From Poindextera sp965277425 (lineage in GTDB: Bacteria > Pseudomonadota > Alphaproteobacteria > Caulobacterales > Caulobacteraceae), in contig CBDICR010000007.1 in NCBI GenBank assembly GCA_965277425.1, positions 1,736,001 to 1,800,000 on the forward strand: 64,000 nt of DNA. Direction: 5' to 3'. Below, in pieces: positions 17,406 to 25,974 of this stretch. The position numbers and the translations under genes are program-made. The first letter of the stretch is position 1. Each line of letters starts with the position of its first letter. Below the pieces are notes generated by a model. That model was given only the letters and a program-made list of their open reading frames with translations. It had not been told where the DNA came from and did not search any database.

Positions 17406-18152
17406 GTGGCGCAACCGAGGCTCGCTGGCCGGACCGCGATCATCACCGGCGCGGCGCGCGGCATCGGCCGGGCGATCGCCGAGCGCTTCGCGGCCGAGGG
17501 CGCGGTGCTCATGCTGGCCGACATGGACGCCGAGGCCCTGGTCGAGGCGGCGAAGACGCTCGCCGTATCGCATCACGCGGCGGATCTCTCCACCGAGGCC
17601 GGGGCCAACGGCCTGGTCGCCGCCGCGCTCGATGGCCTGGGGCACATCGACATCCTGGTCAATAACGCCGGCGGCGGCGTCATCCTGCCCTTTCTCGAAC
17701 ACACGCCCGAGACCCTGAAGCGGACCATCGACGGCAACCTCTGGACCTGCCTGTGGGCCTGCCGCGCGGTGCTGCCGCACATGGTCGAGCGCAACTATGG
17801 CCGCATCGTCAACCTGGGCGGCGATTCCGTGCGCAACGGCCTTTGGATGCACGCCGCCTACAACGGGGCCAAGGGCGGGGTGCATGGACTGACCACGGGA
17901 CTGGCCCGCGAGTTCGCGCCGCACAGCATCACCGTCAACGCCGTGGCGCCCTGCATCGTCTCGACCCCCGCGGTCGACCGCGCCCTGGCCGGCGGCAATG
18001 CGATGGCGCAGCGCATGGTGGATATCGTCCCCATCGGCCGACCGGCCGGCATGGAGGAAGTCGCGTCCGCCGTCGCCTATCTCGCCGCCGACGAGGCCTC
18101 GTTCATCACCGGCCAGGTGATCAGCGTCAACGGCGGGAGCACCATGCTGTGA
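17406..18152 (+). CDS. SDR family oxidoreductase, dihydrodiol dehydrogenase candidate
   Basis: Classical SDR of 248 aa with all signatures: GAARGIGRAIAERF at residues 14-27, NNAGGGVILPF, catalytic Ser in NLGGDSVRNGL, YxxxK as YNGAKGG, and the C-terminal ASFITGQVISVNGG. It starts at a GTG three bases after the VOC gene stop and its own stop overlaps the next start (GTGA). In oxygenase operons an SDR often re-aromatises the cis-dihydrodiol to a catechol. That role fits here but is not proven; it could equally oxidise an alicyclic alcohol. Confidence 0.88.
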   Translation: MAQPRLAGRTAIITGAARGIGRAIAERFAAEGAVLMLADMDAEALVEAAKTLAVSHHAADLSTEAGANGLVAAALDGLGHIDILVNNAGGGVILPFLEHTPETLKRTIDGNLWTCLWACRAVLPHMVERNYGRIVNLGGDSVRNGLWMHAAYNGAKGGVHGLTTGLAREFAPHSITVNAVAPCIVSTPAVDRALAGGNAMAQRMVDIVPIGRPAGMEEVASAVAYLAADEASFITGQVISVNGGSTML

Positions 18153-19201
18153 GCCCGCCGCGCCAGGAGCTGATCGACGTCCATTCGCACGTGGTTCCGA
18201 AATCGCTGCCGGGCGATCCGACCGGCGGGACGATCGGCGCCTGGCCCTCGGTCCACTGCGAGGCCTGTGGCCGCAAGGCCGTGGTACGGATGGGCGAAAA
18301 GCCGTTTCGCGACATCGATGAGCGCTCCTGGGACGTCGATCGGCGGATCGCCGACATGGACGCGGACGGCGTCTCGGCCCAGGCGCTCTCGCCGATGCCG
18401 GAACTGCTGTCCTACTGGCTCGACGCTCGCGGCGCGCTCGAGCTTGGCCATCACCTCAATCACGCCATCGGCGAGATGGTGGCGCGCCGGCCCGACCGGT
18501 TCTTTGGCCTGGGGACCGTGCCGTTGCAGGACCCGAACCTGGCGGCGAAGGAATTGGGCGACCTGCGCGCCAGGTTCGGCCTTGTCGGCATCGAGGTTGG
18601 CAGCAATGTCGCCGGCGCCTATCTCGGCGACGCCCGGTTCGATCCGGTCTTCGCCGCCGCCGAGGAACAGGACATGGCGATCTTCGTCCACGCCCTGCAC
18701 CCGCTGCAGGCCCGCGACCTCGCCCGCCATCCGATGCTGACGCCGTTCGCGGGCTTTCCCGTCGATACTGCTCTTTGCGCCGCCAGCCTGATCATGGAGG
18801 GCGTTCTCGAGCGTTTTCCCCGCCTGAAGCTGGCCTTCAGCCATGGCGGTGGCGCGCTCGCGCCGATTCTGCACCGCATGGAGTTCGGCTGGCGAAGCAC
18901 CGGCGGCTTCGACGGCAAGCTGCCCCAGTCGCCCAAGGCCTATGCGCGGCGGTTCTTCTACGACAGCCTGGTCTATGACGAGGCCTATCTGGGGCATCTG
19001 GCGACCGAGATCGCGCCCGGCCAGATATTCCTGGGCACCGACTATCCCTACCTGATCCAGCAGCCGGAGCCGCGCGCCTTCATCCAGTCCGCGGCCGCGC
19101 GGCCGGGCGTGGGCGCCTCGCTGTGGAGCGACGCGGCCAAGCGGTTTCTGGGGGTTGCCGCAAACGTCGCGCCTTCGGCTCAGGAGCTGCGTCATGGCTG
19201 A
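18149..19201 (+). CDS. Amidohydrolase family protein (ACMSD/decarboxylase-like)
   Basis: TIM-barrel metal-dependent enzyme of 350 aa in the amidohydrolase-2 group, which includes ACMSD, gamma-resorcylate decarboxylase and hydratases. The N-terminal metal motif DVHSHVVP is at residues 9-16. Further candidate ligands are His in FVHALHP and His in FSHGGG, and Asp in LGTDYPY. A Cys/Trp-rich insert (WPSVHCEACGRK) near residue 35 also occurs in ACMSD-like proteins. It starts at a GTG overlapping the SDR stop. It probably decarboxylates or hydrates a ring-cleavage product, but members also hydrolyse C-C bonds and the sequence does not decide. Confidence 0.88.
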   Translation: MSPPRQELIDVHSHVVPKSLPGDPTGGTIGAWPSVHCEACGRKAVVRMGEKPFRDIDERSWDVDRRIADMDADGVSAQALSPMPELLSYWLDARGALELGHHLNHAIGEMVARRPDRFFGLGTVPLQDPNLAAKELGDLRARFGLVGIEVGSNVAGAYLGDARFDPVFAAAEEQDMAIFVHALHPLQARDLARHPMLTPFAGFPVDTALCAASLIMEGVLERFPRLKLAFSHGGGALAPILHRMEFGWRSTGGFDGKLPQSPKAYARRFFYDSLVYDEAYLGHLATEIAPGQIFLGTDYPYLIQQPEPRAFIQSAAARPGVGASLWSDAAKRFLGVAANVAPSAQELRHG

Positions 19202-19853
19202 CGGCGAGGCCCTGCCCAAGACGATTTCGAAGTCGCAGACCACCCGGCGTCTGATCCTCGAGGCGGCGGCGGGTCTGTTTCGGCAGAAGGGCTACGCGGC
19301 CGTGTCCTTGCGGGACATCGCCGAGGCCGTCGGCATGAAGACCGGCAGCCTCTACTACCATTTCGACAGCAAGGAGAGCCTGGTCGAGGAGATCCTCACC
19401 CTCGGCACGCAGGGGGCGCTGGCGGCCTCGCGAGCGGCCGTGGACGCGCTGGGACCGGGGGCCGACCCCGTCGATAAGCTCCAGGCCGTCTTGTCGGCGC
19501 ACACCCAATTCCTCCACGAAGAAGCCAACTTCGCCAGCGCCAACCTGAAAATCCTGCACCAGGTGCCCCCCTCGATCCGGGAGCGGCACGTTCAGCAGGA
19601 TCGCGAATACGGGCGCTACGTCGCGGTGATCATCGACGAGATCGCCGGGACGCACGGCCTGGCGCCGGGTGTGGATCACACGGTCCTTCGACTGCTTTGC
19701 TTCGGCGCGCTCAACTGGTCGATCTCCTGGTTCGACCCCAAGGGCCACAGCCCTGGCGAGATCGCCGCCCAGCTCATGACTCTGGTCCGACGCGGCGCTC
19801 TGGCGCCGGCAAATCTTGGGCGCCGACGGGCGAGGACAGCGAGGACAAGATGA
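19194..19853 (+). CDS. TetR family transcriptional regulator
   Basis: 219-aa regulator with an N-terminal TetR helix-turn-helix: LILEAAAGLFRQKGYAAVSLRDIAEAVGMKTGSLYYHFDSKESLVEEI, about residues 22-70. The ligand-binding C-terminal domain is variable and hydrophobic. It overlaps the amidohydrolase stop by 8 bases and the following P450 start by ATGA, so it is made as part of the operon it probably controls. A perfect palindrome at 13640-13653 upstream of the operon is its best candidate operator. Confidence 0.93.
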   Translation: MADGEALPKTISKSQTTRRLILEAAAGLFRQKGYAAVSLRDIAEAVGMKTGSLYYHFDSKESLVEEILTLGTQGALAASRAAVDALGPGADPVDKLQAVLSAHTQFLHEEANFASANLKILHQVPPSIRERHVQQDREYGRYVAVIIDEIAGTHGLAPGVDHTVLRLLCFGALNWSISWFDPKGHSPGEIAAQLMTLVRRGALAPANLGRRRARTARTR

Positions 19854-21136
19854 CGAATGTCGCGCCCGAAGGGGCCTTGAGCGCCGACCGCCTACCGGAC
19901 GAGCTTGCCAGGGCCGTTGCCGACCCAAAGGCCTATGCGGATCTGGACGCCTTGCACGAGACGTTCAGGATCATCCGCCGCGACCATCCGTTCGCGCGGT
20001 CTGATTTGCCGGACTACGAACCTTTCTGGGTCGCCTCGAAGTTCGACGACATCCAGTCGGTGGCCCGGCAGAACGAGGCGTTCCTAAGCGGCATGGGCGC
20101 CCTCATCCCCAAGGCGGCGGCGGCGCGGATGGGCGCGACAGCCCAAGGCTTTCGCAGCGTGGTCGGCATGAACGCGCCCGATCACGTCAAGTATCGGCTG
20201 CTCACCCAAGCCTGGCTCGCGCCCAAGAACATCCGCAAGCTGGAAGACAGCATGCGCGCGCTGGCGCGGCGCCACGTCGACAAGATGGCGGCGGCGGGCG
20301 GCGAGATCGACTTCGTGCGGGACGTCGCGGTCCACTATCCATTGCTGGTGGTGATGTCGATCCTGGGCGTTCCGGCGCGGGACGAGCCGATGATGCTGCG
20401 CCTGACCCAGCAATATTTCGGCAACAACGACGCCGAGCTGGCCCGCCGCGGCACGCTGACGCCGGAGGAAGTCCAGGCCGGTTTGATGGAGACCATCGCG
20501 GAGGTCAGCGCCTATTTTCGAGCCATCACCGAAGACCGGCGCCGCCGGCCCGCTGACGACCTGGCCAGCGTCATCGCCAACGGCCGCATCGACGGCGAGT
20601 TGATGCCCGAGGCCGACTCCCTTGGCTATTACATCACCATCGCTTTCGCCGGCCATGACACCACCTCCTCGTCCACCGCCGGCGGCATCTGGGCCTTGGC
20701 CGAACGGCCGGACGAATTGGCCAAGGTCAAGGCCGACCCCGCCCTCATCGCCGGCCTGGTCGAGGAGTCGATTCGATGGACCACGCCGGTCTACCAGTTC
20801 GTGCGCGTCGCGGCCCGCGACACCGAGGTGCGCGGCCAGACCGTGCGCGAGGGCGAACAGGTGGCGCTGTGCTTCCCGTCCGGCAACCGCGACGAGGACG
20901 CCTTCGAAGACCCCTTCGCCTTCCAGGTCGATCGGAAGACCAACCGCCATGTGGCCTTCGGCTACGGCGCCCACCAGTGCCTCGGCATGCACCTTGCGCG
21001 CATGGAGATGTCGATCTTCTTCGAGGAGCTGCTGCCCCGCCTCAAATCGCTGGACCTCGCGGGTGAACCCCGCCGGACCACAACCAATTTCGTCGGCGGG
21101 CCGAAGACCCTGCCGATCCGGTGCTCAATCAGCTAG
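19850..21136 (+). CDS. Cytochrome P450
   Basis: Soluble class I bacterial P450, 428 aa. All landmarks are present: I-helix oxygen-binding AGHDTTSSS, ExxR in EESIRW, and the heme-cysteine loop FGYGAHQCLG (Cys about 377) followed by MHLARME. Hydroxylation of an unactivated carbon is the expected reaction; ferredoxin and reductase are not encoded in the window. As the last gene of the oxygenase operon, coupled to tetR by ATGA, it may hydroxylate the same substrate class. It ends 32 bases before the convergent CaiB gene. Confidence 0.94.
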   Translation: MTNVAPEGALSADRLPDELARAVADPKAYADLDALHETFRIIRRDHPFARSDLPDYEPFWVASKFDDIQSVARQNEAFLSGMGALIPKAAAARMGATAQGFRSVVGMNAPDHVKYRLLTQAWLAPKNIRKLEDSMRALARRHVDKMAAAGGEIDFVRDVAVHYPLLVVMSILGVPARDEPMMLRLTQQYFGNNDAELARRGTLTPEEVQAGLMETIAEVSAYFRAITEDRRRRPADDLASVIANGRIDGELMPEADSLGYYITIAFAGHDTTSSSTAGGIWALAERPDELAKVKADPALIAGLVEESIRWTTPVYQFVRVAARDTEVRGQTVREGEQVALCFPSGNRDEDAFEDPFAFQVDRKTNRHVAFGYGAHQCLGMHLARMEMSIFFEELLPRLKSLDLAGEPRRTTTNFVGGPKTLPIRCSIS

Positions 21137-21168
21137 GGCGGGCTGCGGGGCCCCTTCGGCCGGTCGCG

Positions 21169-22398
21169 TCAGACCGCGCCTTTGGCTCGCAGCCCCGCGA
21201 CCACGACCGCATCCAATCCCAGCCAGTCTGCGAGGACGGTCTCGGTGTGCTCGCCCAATTCCGGCGGCGGCAGGCGATAGGCCGCCGGCGCGTCGGACAG
21301 CCGAAGCGGGCTGGCGGCCGCGTGCACCACCCCCAGGCTCGCGTGATCCATCTCCACGATGCCGCCGCGCGCCCTCACCTGCGGATCGTCGGCAAGGTCA
21401 GCGATCTCGTTGATCGGACCGCAGGAGACATTGGCGGCGTTCAGCCGCTCGACCCACGCCGCGCGCGTGCGACCGCGCAAGGCCTGGGTGAGCCGCTCGC
21501 GCACCACATCCCGGTGCGCGACGCGCGGCCCGTTGGTGGCGAAGCGGGGATCGTCCGCCCATTCGGGATGGTCAACCGCCGCCGCCAGCCGCGCGAAATC
21601 GCGATCGGTGAAGGTGGCGATCAGAATCTGGCCGTCATCGACGTCATAGACGCCGTAGGGAACGGCGCTCGGGTGGTCATTGCCGGTGCGTCCCAGGGCC
21701 GTTCCGCCGTTGAACCAGCCGGAGAAGGCGTTCAGCAGGATCGCGATCTGCGCCTCGAACAGCGAGATATCCACCAGTTGGCCGCGGCCGGTGACGGCGC
21801 GGTGGTTCAAGGCCGCCAGGACGCCCATCGCGGCGTAGTGCCCGGCGCAAATGTCGGCGATCGGAATGCCGAGCCGCGTCGGCTCGCCGCCGGCCGGCCC
21901 GTTGACGCTCATCACCCCCGACATCGCCTGGGCCAGGTAGTCGTATCCCGAGCGTCCGGCATAGGGGCCGGTCTGCCCGAACCCGCTGATGGCGCAATAG
22001 ATCAGCCGCGGGTTGGCCGCCCGCAGAGTCTCCTGATCCAGGCCGTATTTGGCCAGGGTTCCCGGCCGGAAGTTCTCGATCATCACGTCGGCTTCAAGCG
22101 CCAGTTCGCGCAGCAGCGCGGCGCCTGCCGCGGTCGTGTAGTCCAGGGTGATCGACCGCTTGTTGCGGTTCACCGACAGAAAATAGGTGGAAAGCGCGTC
22201 CGGCTCGCCGGCGGCGGTCAGCGCCCAGGGCGGTCCCGTGCGGCGGCTGTCGTCGCCCTCCAGCGGACGCTCGACCTTGACCACGTCGGCGCCGAGATCG
22301 CCCAGGATCTGGCTCGCCAGGGGTCCGGCGATGATCCGGGTGAGGTCGAGCACCTTGATGCCGGCCAGGGCGCCGGAGGGGGGTTGATCAGACGTCAT
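21169..22398 (-). CDS. CaiB/BaiF family CoA-transferase
   Basis: Class III CoA-transferase of 409 aa, moving CoA between acyl groups and so activating a carboxylic acid without ATP. Signatures: GIKVLDLTRIIAGPLASQILGDLGADVVKVE at the start, ENFRPGTLAKYGLD with the expected region before it, and SGYDYLAQAMSGVMSVNG; the catalytic Asp is expected in the VDISLFEAQIAIL segment region. The start at 22398 gives the canonical N-terminus and overlaps the upstream hydratase gene by 11 bases, so it is the last gene of the minus-strand operon. It probably activates an operon substrate, possibly with succinyl-CoA or another operon CoA ester as donor. Confidence 0.9.
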   Translation of the reverse strand: MTSDQPPSGALAGIKVLDLTRIIAGPLASQILGDLGADVVKVERPLEGDDSRRTGPPWALTAAGEPDALSTYFLSVNRNKRSITLDYTTAAGAALLRELALEADVMIENFRPGTLAKYGLDQETLRAANPRLIYCAISGFGQTGPYAGRSGYDYLAQAMSGVMSVNGPAGGEPTRLGIPIADICAGHYAAMGVLAALNHRAVTGRGQLVDISLFEAQIAILLNAFSGWFNGGTALGRTGNDHPSAVPYGVYDVDDGQILIATFTDRDFARLAAAVDHPEWADDPRFATNGPRVAHRDVVRERLTQALRGRTRAAWVERLNAANVSCGPINEIADLADDPQVRARGGIVEMDHASLGVVHAAASPLRLSDAPAAYRLPPPELGEHTETVLADWLGLDAVVVAGLRAKGAV

Positions 22399-23788
22399 GG
22401 TCGGTTCTCGGTGCGCGGTCGCCGAGGTGGTCGAGGAGCGCGAAAGGCCCGCCCAGATAGGACGGAAAGCCCAGCCGGGAGACCAGGGCGTAATCCAAAA
22501 CGCGACGCTCCGTTGCATCCGTCGTCGCCCTATAGGGCCGCACGGCCTGGGCGCCGGCGATGATGAAGGCGGCGGCCCATCTCTCCAGCGGCGTCGTCAG
22601 CGGGCGCTCGAACCAGAGTTCGCCGCTCTCCCGATCGGGACCGGCTCCGCGCCCGCTCGGCAGCGACGGGGGGGCGTCGGCCTCGGGTCCATCGAGCGGA
22701 GCCGTAAAGCCGGCGTCGCGATAGGCTTGGGCGATCTCGGTTTCGCGGCCTCCATTGGCGCGAGCGCTTTGGCTGACCTCCGTCAGGGCCGCCCGCACCA
22801 ACGCTTCGATTTCCGGCAAGGCCGGGGGCAATTCAGCCTTCGCGGCGCGGCGGTCGTGGTCGAGCTTTCCGAGGAACAGGGTCTGGATCATGTTGCGGGG
22901 TTCCGGCCTTTGGATAAGGCCCGCGAAGATGGTCATCTCGGTCTCGATAGCGCGGTCCATGGGCTGCGCCAGACCAGCCTCGATACAGTCCAGGATCGCC
23001 AGCGGCGCGGGGTAATGGCCGTGGGTTTCGGCGAGCACGCGGGCGCGAACCGGCGCGATCGTTGCGCCGACCAGAGCCGGGGTTTGATTTCGCCAGTCGG
23101 CGCGGTCCCACGGCTGTCGGCGTTCCGTTGCCGCCAGCACCCAGCGCTCGGCGACGGCGACCTCGTCTCCAGCGACGACCACCGCATGGACGGCGCCGCA
23201 GGCGAGCGCCTCCGCCGGCGCGAGCCGCTTGCCGTCCAGCAACACCGGAAGCGCCGCCTCGATCCCGATGAGGCGCGGCAGGCGCTGGGTCCCGCCCGCG
23301 CCGGGCAGCAGGCCGACCAGGGATTCCGGCAGGCCCAGCGCGGCGCGGGGGCTGTCGGCCATCACCCGGTAGTGGCAGCCCAGCGCCAGTTCGCAGCCGC
23401 CGCCCAAGGCCAGGCCGGCGATCGCCGCGGCCACCGGCTTGCCGCTGGTCTCCAGGGCGCGCAGCGCGCGGCTCAAGGCGAAGAAGTGGTCGAAGGCCCG
23501 CTGGAAGCGATCGGCCTTGGGCGCGGCCATGATCATGTCGTAAGCGACGCCGAGCTCGGCCAGATCGGCCCCGGCGCAGAAGGCCGGCTTGGCCGAGCGC
23601 ACCACCACGCCGGCGACATCCGCCGTCTTCAGCCAGGCGGCGAACACGCCAAGTTCCAGGATCGCCGCGTTCGAAAAGACGTTCATCGAGCGCCCGGGAC
23701 AGTTGAACACCAGATGAGCGACGCCGCTTGCCGCCAGCTCGAGGCGGAATTCACGCAGATCGGGAAGCTCGGTCACGTCGGTCGTCAT
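22388..23788 (-). CDS. Enoyl-CoA hydratase/isomerase with a vestigial 3-hydroxyacyl-CoA dehydrogenase tail
   Basis: 466-aa crotonase-fold protein. The first about 190 residues are a normal hydratase core: AFCAGADLAELG, AGLALGGGCELALGCHYRV and LPESLVGLLPGAGGTQRLPRL. The middle (RPEPRNMIQTLFLGKLDHDRRAA) matches the linker helix of FadJ/FadB-type multifunctional proteins. The NAD-binding dehydrogenase domain that should follow is missing. Instead a short Pro/Gly-rich stretch leads to a tail (LDYALVSRLGFPSYLGGPFALLDHLG) that resembles the extreme C-terminus of FadJ. It therefore looks like an internally deleted multifunctional beta-oxidation protein with hydratase function retained. Operon position between an acyl-CoA dehydrogenase and CaiB fits beta-oxidation. 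Confidence 0.85.
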   Translation of the reverse strand: MTTDVTELPDLREFRLELAASGVAHLVFNCPGRSMNVFSNAAILELGVFAAWLKTADVAGVVVRSAKPAFCAGADLAELGVAYDMIMAAPKADRFQRAFDHFFALSRALRALETSGKPVAAAIAGLALGGGCELALGCHYRVMADSPRAALGLPESLVGLLPGAGGTQRLPRLIGIEAALPVLLDGKRLAPAEALACGAVHAVVVAGDEVAVAERWVLAATERRQPWDRADWRNQTPALVGATIAPVRARVLAETHGHYPAPLAILDCIEAGLAQPMDRAIETEMTIFAGLIQRPEPRNMIQTLFLGKLDHDRRAAKAELPPALPEIEALVRAALTEVSQSARANGGRETEIAQAYRDAGFTAPLDGPEADAPPSLPSGRGAGPDRESGELWFERPLTTPLERWAAAFIIAGAQAVRPYRATTDATERRVLDYALVSRLGFPSYLGGPFALLDHLGDRAPRTDHDV

Positions 23789-23827
23789 TTTCTTGTTTGG
23801 CGCGCGCCGGGTGGCCGGCGCCGCGGC

Positions 23828-24970
23828 TCAAAGGCCGCGACTGACCATCTCCATCATGATTTCGGAACTGCCGCCGTAGATGCGCCGGACACGGCCGTCG
23901 CGCCAAAGCTTGGCGATCGGATACTCGTTCATGTAGCCGGCGCCGCCATGCAGCTGCAGGGCCGCGTCCAGGATCTCCCACTGGGTTTCGGTGTGCCAGA
24001 GCTTGGCGGCGGCGGCCTCGCTGGCGGTAAGCGCGCCGGCGACATGCCGCTGCAGCGCCCAGTCCAGGTGCGCCCAGCCGACCTGCAGCCGGGCGGCCAT
24101 CTCCGCCAACCTGAACCGGGTGTTCTGGAACTCGAACACCCGTTGTCCGAACGCGGTCCGGTCCTTGGTGAACTTCACCGCCTCGTCGAAGGCCCGTTGC
24201 GCGGCGGCCTGGGCGCTGATGGAGATCGACAGCCGCTCCTGCGGCAGTTCGCTGACCAGATGGATGAAGCCGCGGTTTTCCTCGCCCAGCAGGTTTTCCG
24301 CCGGAACGCGCACATCGTCGAAGAAGAGTTCGGAGGTGTCGGCGGAATGCTGGCCGATCTTGTCCAGGTTGCGGCCGCGCTTGAAACCCGGCCGCTCCGC
24401 CTCGACCAGGATCAGGGAGGTTCCCTTGGCGCCCAGGTCCGGCGAGGTCTTGGCGACCACGATGATCAGGTCGGCGTTCTGGCCGTTGGTGATGTAGGTC
24501 TTCGAGCCGTTGATCAGATAGGCGTCGCCGTCGCGGCGCGCGGTGGTCTTCACCCCTTGCAGATCCGAGCCCGCCGACGGCTCGGTCATGGCGATGGCGG
24601 TGATGACCTCGCCGGCGACCATCCTGGGCAGCCAATGCCGCTTCTGCGCGTCGGTCCCGTAGCGGATCAGATAGCCGACGGTGATGTCAGACTGCAGCGT
24701 CAGAGTGTCGGTGCAACCCGCATAGCTCAGCTCCTCGTTGATGACGGCGTTGTAGGTGAAATCGAGCCCGACGCCGCCATAGGTTTCAGGAACCTGCGGA
24801 CACAGGAAACCCGCCTCCCCGGCCGCGCGCCAAAACCGCCGGTCGACAAGCCCCTCGGCCTCCCAGCGGTCGATGTGCGGCGCGAACTCAACCGCGAGAA
24901 ACCGGCGCACAGCCTCGCGGAACTGCGCGTGCTGCTCGCCATAGGCGCTGCGTCCCTGGGTCTGGAGCAT
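23828..24970 (-). CDS. Acyl-CoA dehydrogenase (AliB-like candidate)
   Basis: FAD-dependent enzyme of 380 aa introducing an alpha,beta double bond into an acyl-CoA. Flavin/substrate signatures: AIAMTEPSAGSDLQGVKTTA, INGSKTYITNGQNAD, TSELFFDDVRVPAENLLG, RTAFGQRVFEFQNTRF and LQLHGGAGYMNEYPIAKLWRD. Length and motifs match medium/short-chain and cyclohexanecarboxyl-CoA dehydrogenases. In a bad-like operon it is one of two candidates for the AliB step. It lies 39 bases upstream of the hydratase gene and 50 downstream of BKACE. Confidence 0.9.
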   Translation of the reverse strand: MLQTQGRSAYGEQHAQFREAVRRFLAVEFAPHIDRWEAEGLVDRRFWRAAGEAGFLCPQVPETYGGVGLDFTYNAVINEELSYAGCTDTLTLQSDITVGYLIRYGTDAQKRHWLPRMVAGEVITAIAMTEPSAGSDLQGVKTTARRDGDAYLINGSKTYITNGQNADLIIVVAKTSPDLGAKGTSLILVEAERPGFKRGRNLDKIGQHSADTSELFFDDVRVPAENLLGEENRGFIHLVSELPQERLSISISAQAAAQRAFDEAVKFTKDRTAFGQRVFEFQNTRFRLAEMAARLQVGWAHLDWALQRHVAGALTASEAAAAKLWHTETQWEILDAALQLHGGAGYMNEYPIAKLWRDGRVRRIYGGSSEIMMEMVSRGL

Positions 24971-25020
24971 GGAATTGTCCCGTTAGTTGGGCTGCGCGGA
25001 GGGCGAGATCGGCGTCATGG

Positions 25021-25947
25021 CTAGAAGGCCACCTTGTCGGCGCCTTTGAGCGCCAGGATTTCGCGCGCCTCGTCGGGGGTGGCGACCTCCAGGCCGAGAC
25101 CCTCGATGATTTGGCGGACCTGGCGGACCTGGGCGGCGTTGGACTGCGCCAGCCTGCCCGGTCCGATCCACAGGCTGTCCTCCAGGCCGACCCGCACATT
25201 GGCGCCCATCGCCGCGCCCATGGCGGCGATCGGCATCTGGCTGCGGCCCGCGCCCAGCACCGACCAGTGATAGGCGTCGCCGAACAGCCGATCCGCGGTG
25301 CGTCTCATGTGCAGCACCTCCTCCGCATGCGGACCGATGCCGCCTAAGAGGCCGAACACCGTCTGGATGAACAGCGGCGGCCTCACCAGGCCCTCCTGCA
25401 GGAAATAGTGCAGGTTGTGCAGGTGGCTAGTGTCGTAGCATTCGAACTCGTAGCGGGTTCCGGTCTCGTTCAGCGTCTCCAAGGCATAGCGGATGTCCTT
25501 GAAGGAGTTGCGGAAGACCAGGTCGTGCGAGCCTTCCAGCATCGCCGGCTCCCAGTCGTAGCGGAACGACTTGAAGCGCTTCAGCATCGGAAAGAGGCCG
25601 AAGTTCATCGAACCCATGTTCAGGCTCGCCACCTCGGGGCGCCACACCGCGGCGGGGCGGACGCGCTCCTCAACCGACATGTAGGGCGAGCCGCCGGTGG
25701 TCAGGTTCACCACCACGTCCGAGCGCTGCTTGATGACGCGCAGGAAGCGCTCGAAGGCCTTCGGCGACTGGTCCGGCCGGCCATCCTTGGGATCGCGCGC
25801 ATGCAGATGGACGATGGCGGCGCCCGCCTCGGCCGCGCCGATGGCCGCCTCGGCGATCTCCTCGGCCGTGATCGGCAGGTGCGGCGACATGGACGGGGTG
25901 TGGATCGACCCCGTCACGGCGCAGGTGATGATCACCTTTCCAGCCAT
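25021..25947 (-). CDS. BKACE family enzyme (3-keto-5-aminohexanoate cleavage type)
   Basis: 308-aa TIM-barrel zinc enzyme of the beta-keto acid cleavage family (formerly DUF849). Members convert a beta-keto acid plus acetyl-CoA to acetoacetate plus a new CoA ester. Visible are the N-terminal KVIITCAVTGSIHTPSMSPHLPITAEEIA, the metal/substrate motif IVHLHARDPKDGRP near residue 46, VVNLTTGG, and ASLNMGSMNFG. The C-terminal GANVRVGLEDSLWIGPGRLAQSNA is also conserved. In this operon it could shorten a keto-dicarboxylate produced after ring opening, transferring CoA at the same time. That would be an unusual end-game for a bad-type pathway and is inference. Confidence 0.92.
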   Translation of the reverse strand: MAGKVIITCAVTGSIHTPSMSPHLPITAEEIAEAAIGAAEAGAAIVHLHARDPKDGRPDQSPKAFERFLRVIKQRSDVVVNLTTGGSPYMSVEERVRPAAVWRPEVASLNMGSMNFGLFPMLKRFKSFRYDWEPAMLEGSHDLVFRNSFKDIRYALETLNETGTRYEFECYDTSHLHNLHYFLQEGLVRPPLFIQTVFGLLGGIGPHAEEVLHMRRTADRLFGDAYHWSVLGAGRSQMPIAAMGAAMGANVRVGLEDSLWIGPGRLAQSNAAQVRQVRQIIEGLGLEVATPDEAREILALKGADKVAF

Positions 25948-25974
25948 CGCCTTCTCCTCCCCTGGCGCGAGCGA

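Noticed and set aside
15843..17924. Minus-strand open frame of 693 codons
   Set aside because: Opposite the Rieske beta, VOC and SDR genes; composition is rich in His, Arg and Gly as expected for an antisense frame.
22397..25024. Plus-strand open frame of 875 codons
   Set aside because: It lies opposite the hydratase, dehydrogenase and BKACE genes; its translation is low-complexity and has no domain. Long antisense frames are common at this GC content.
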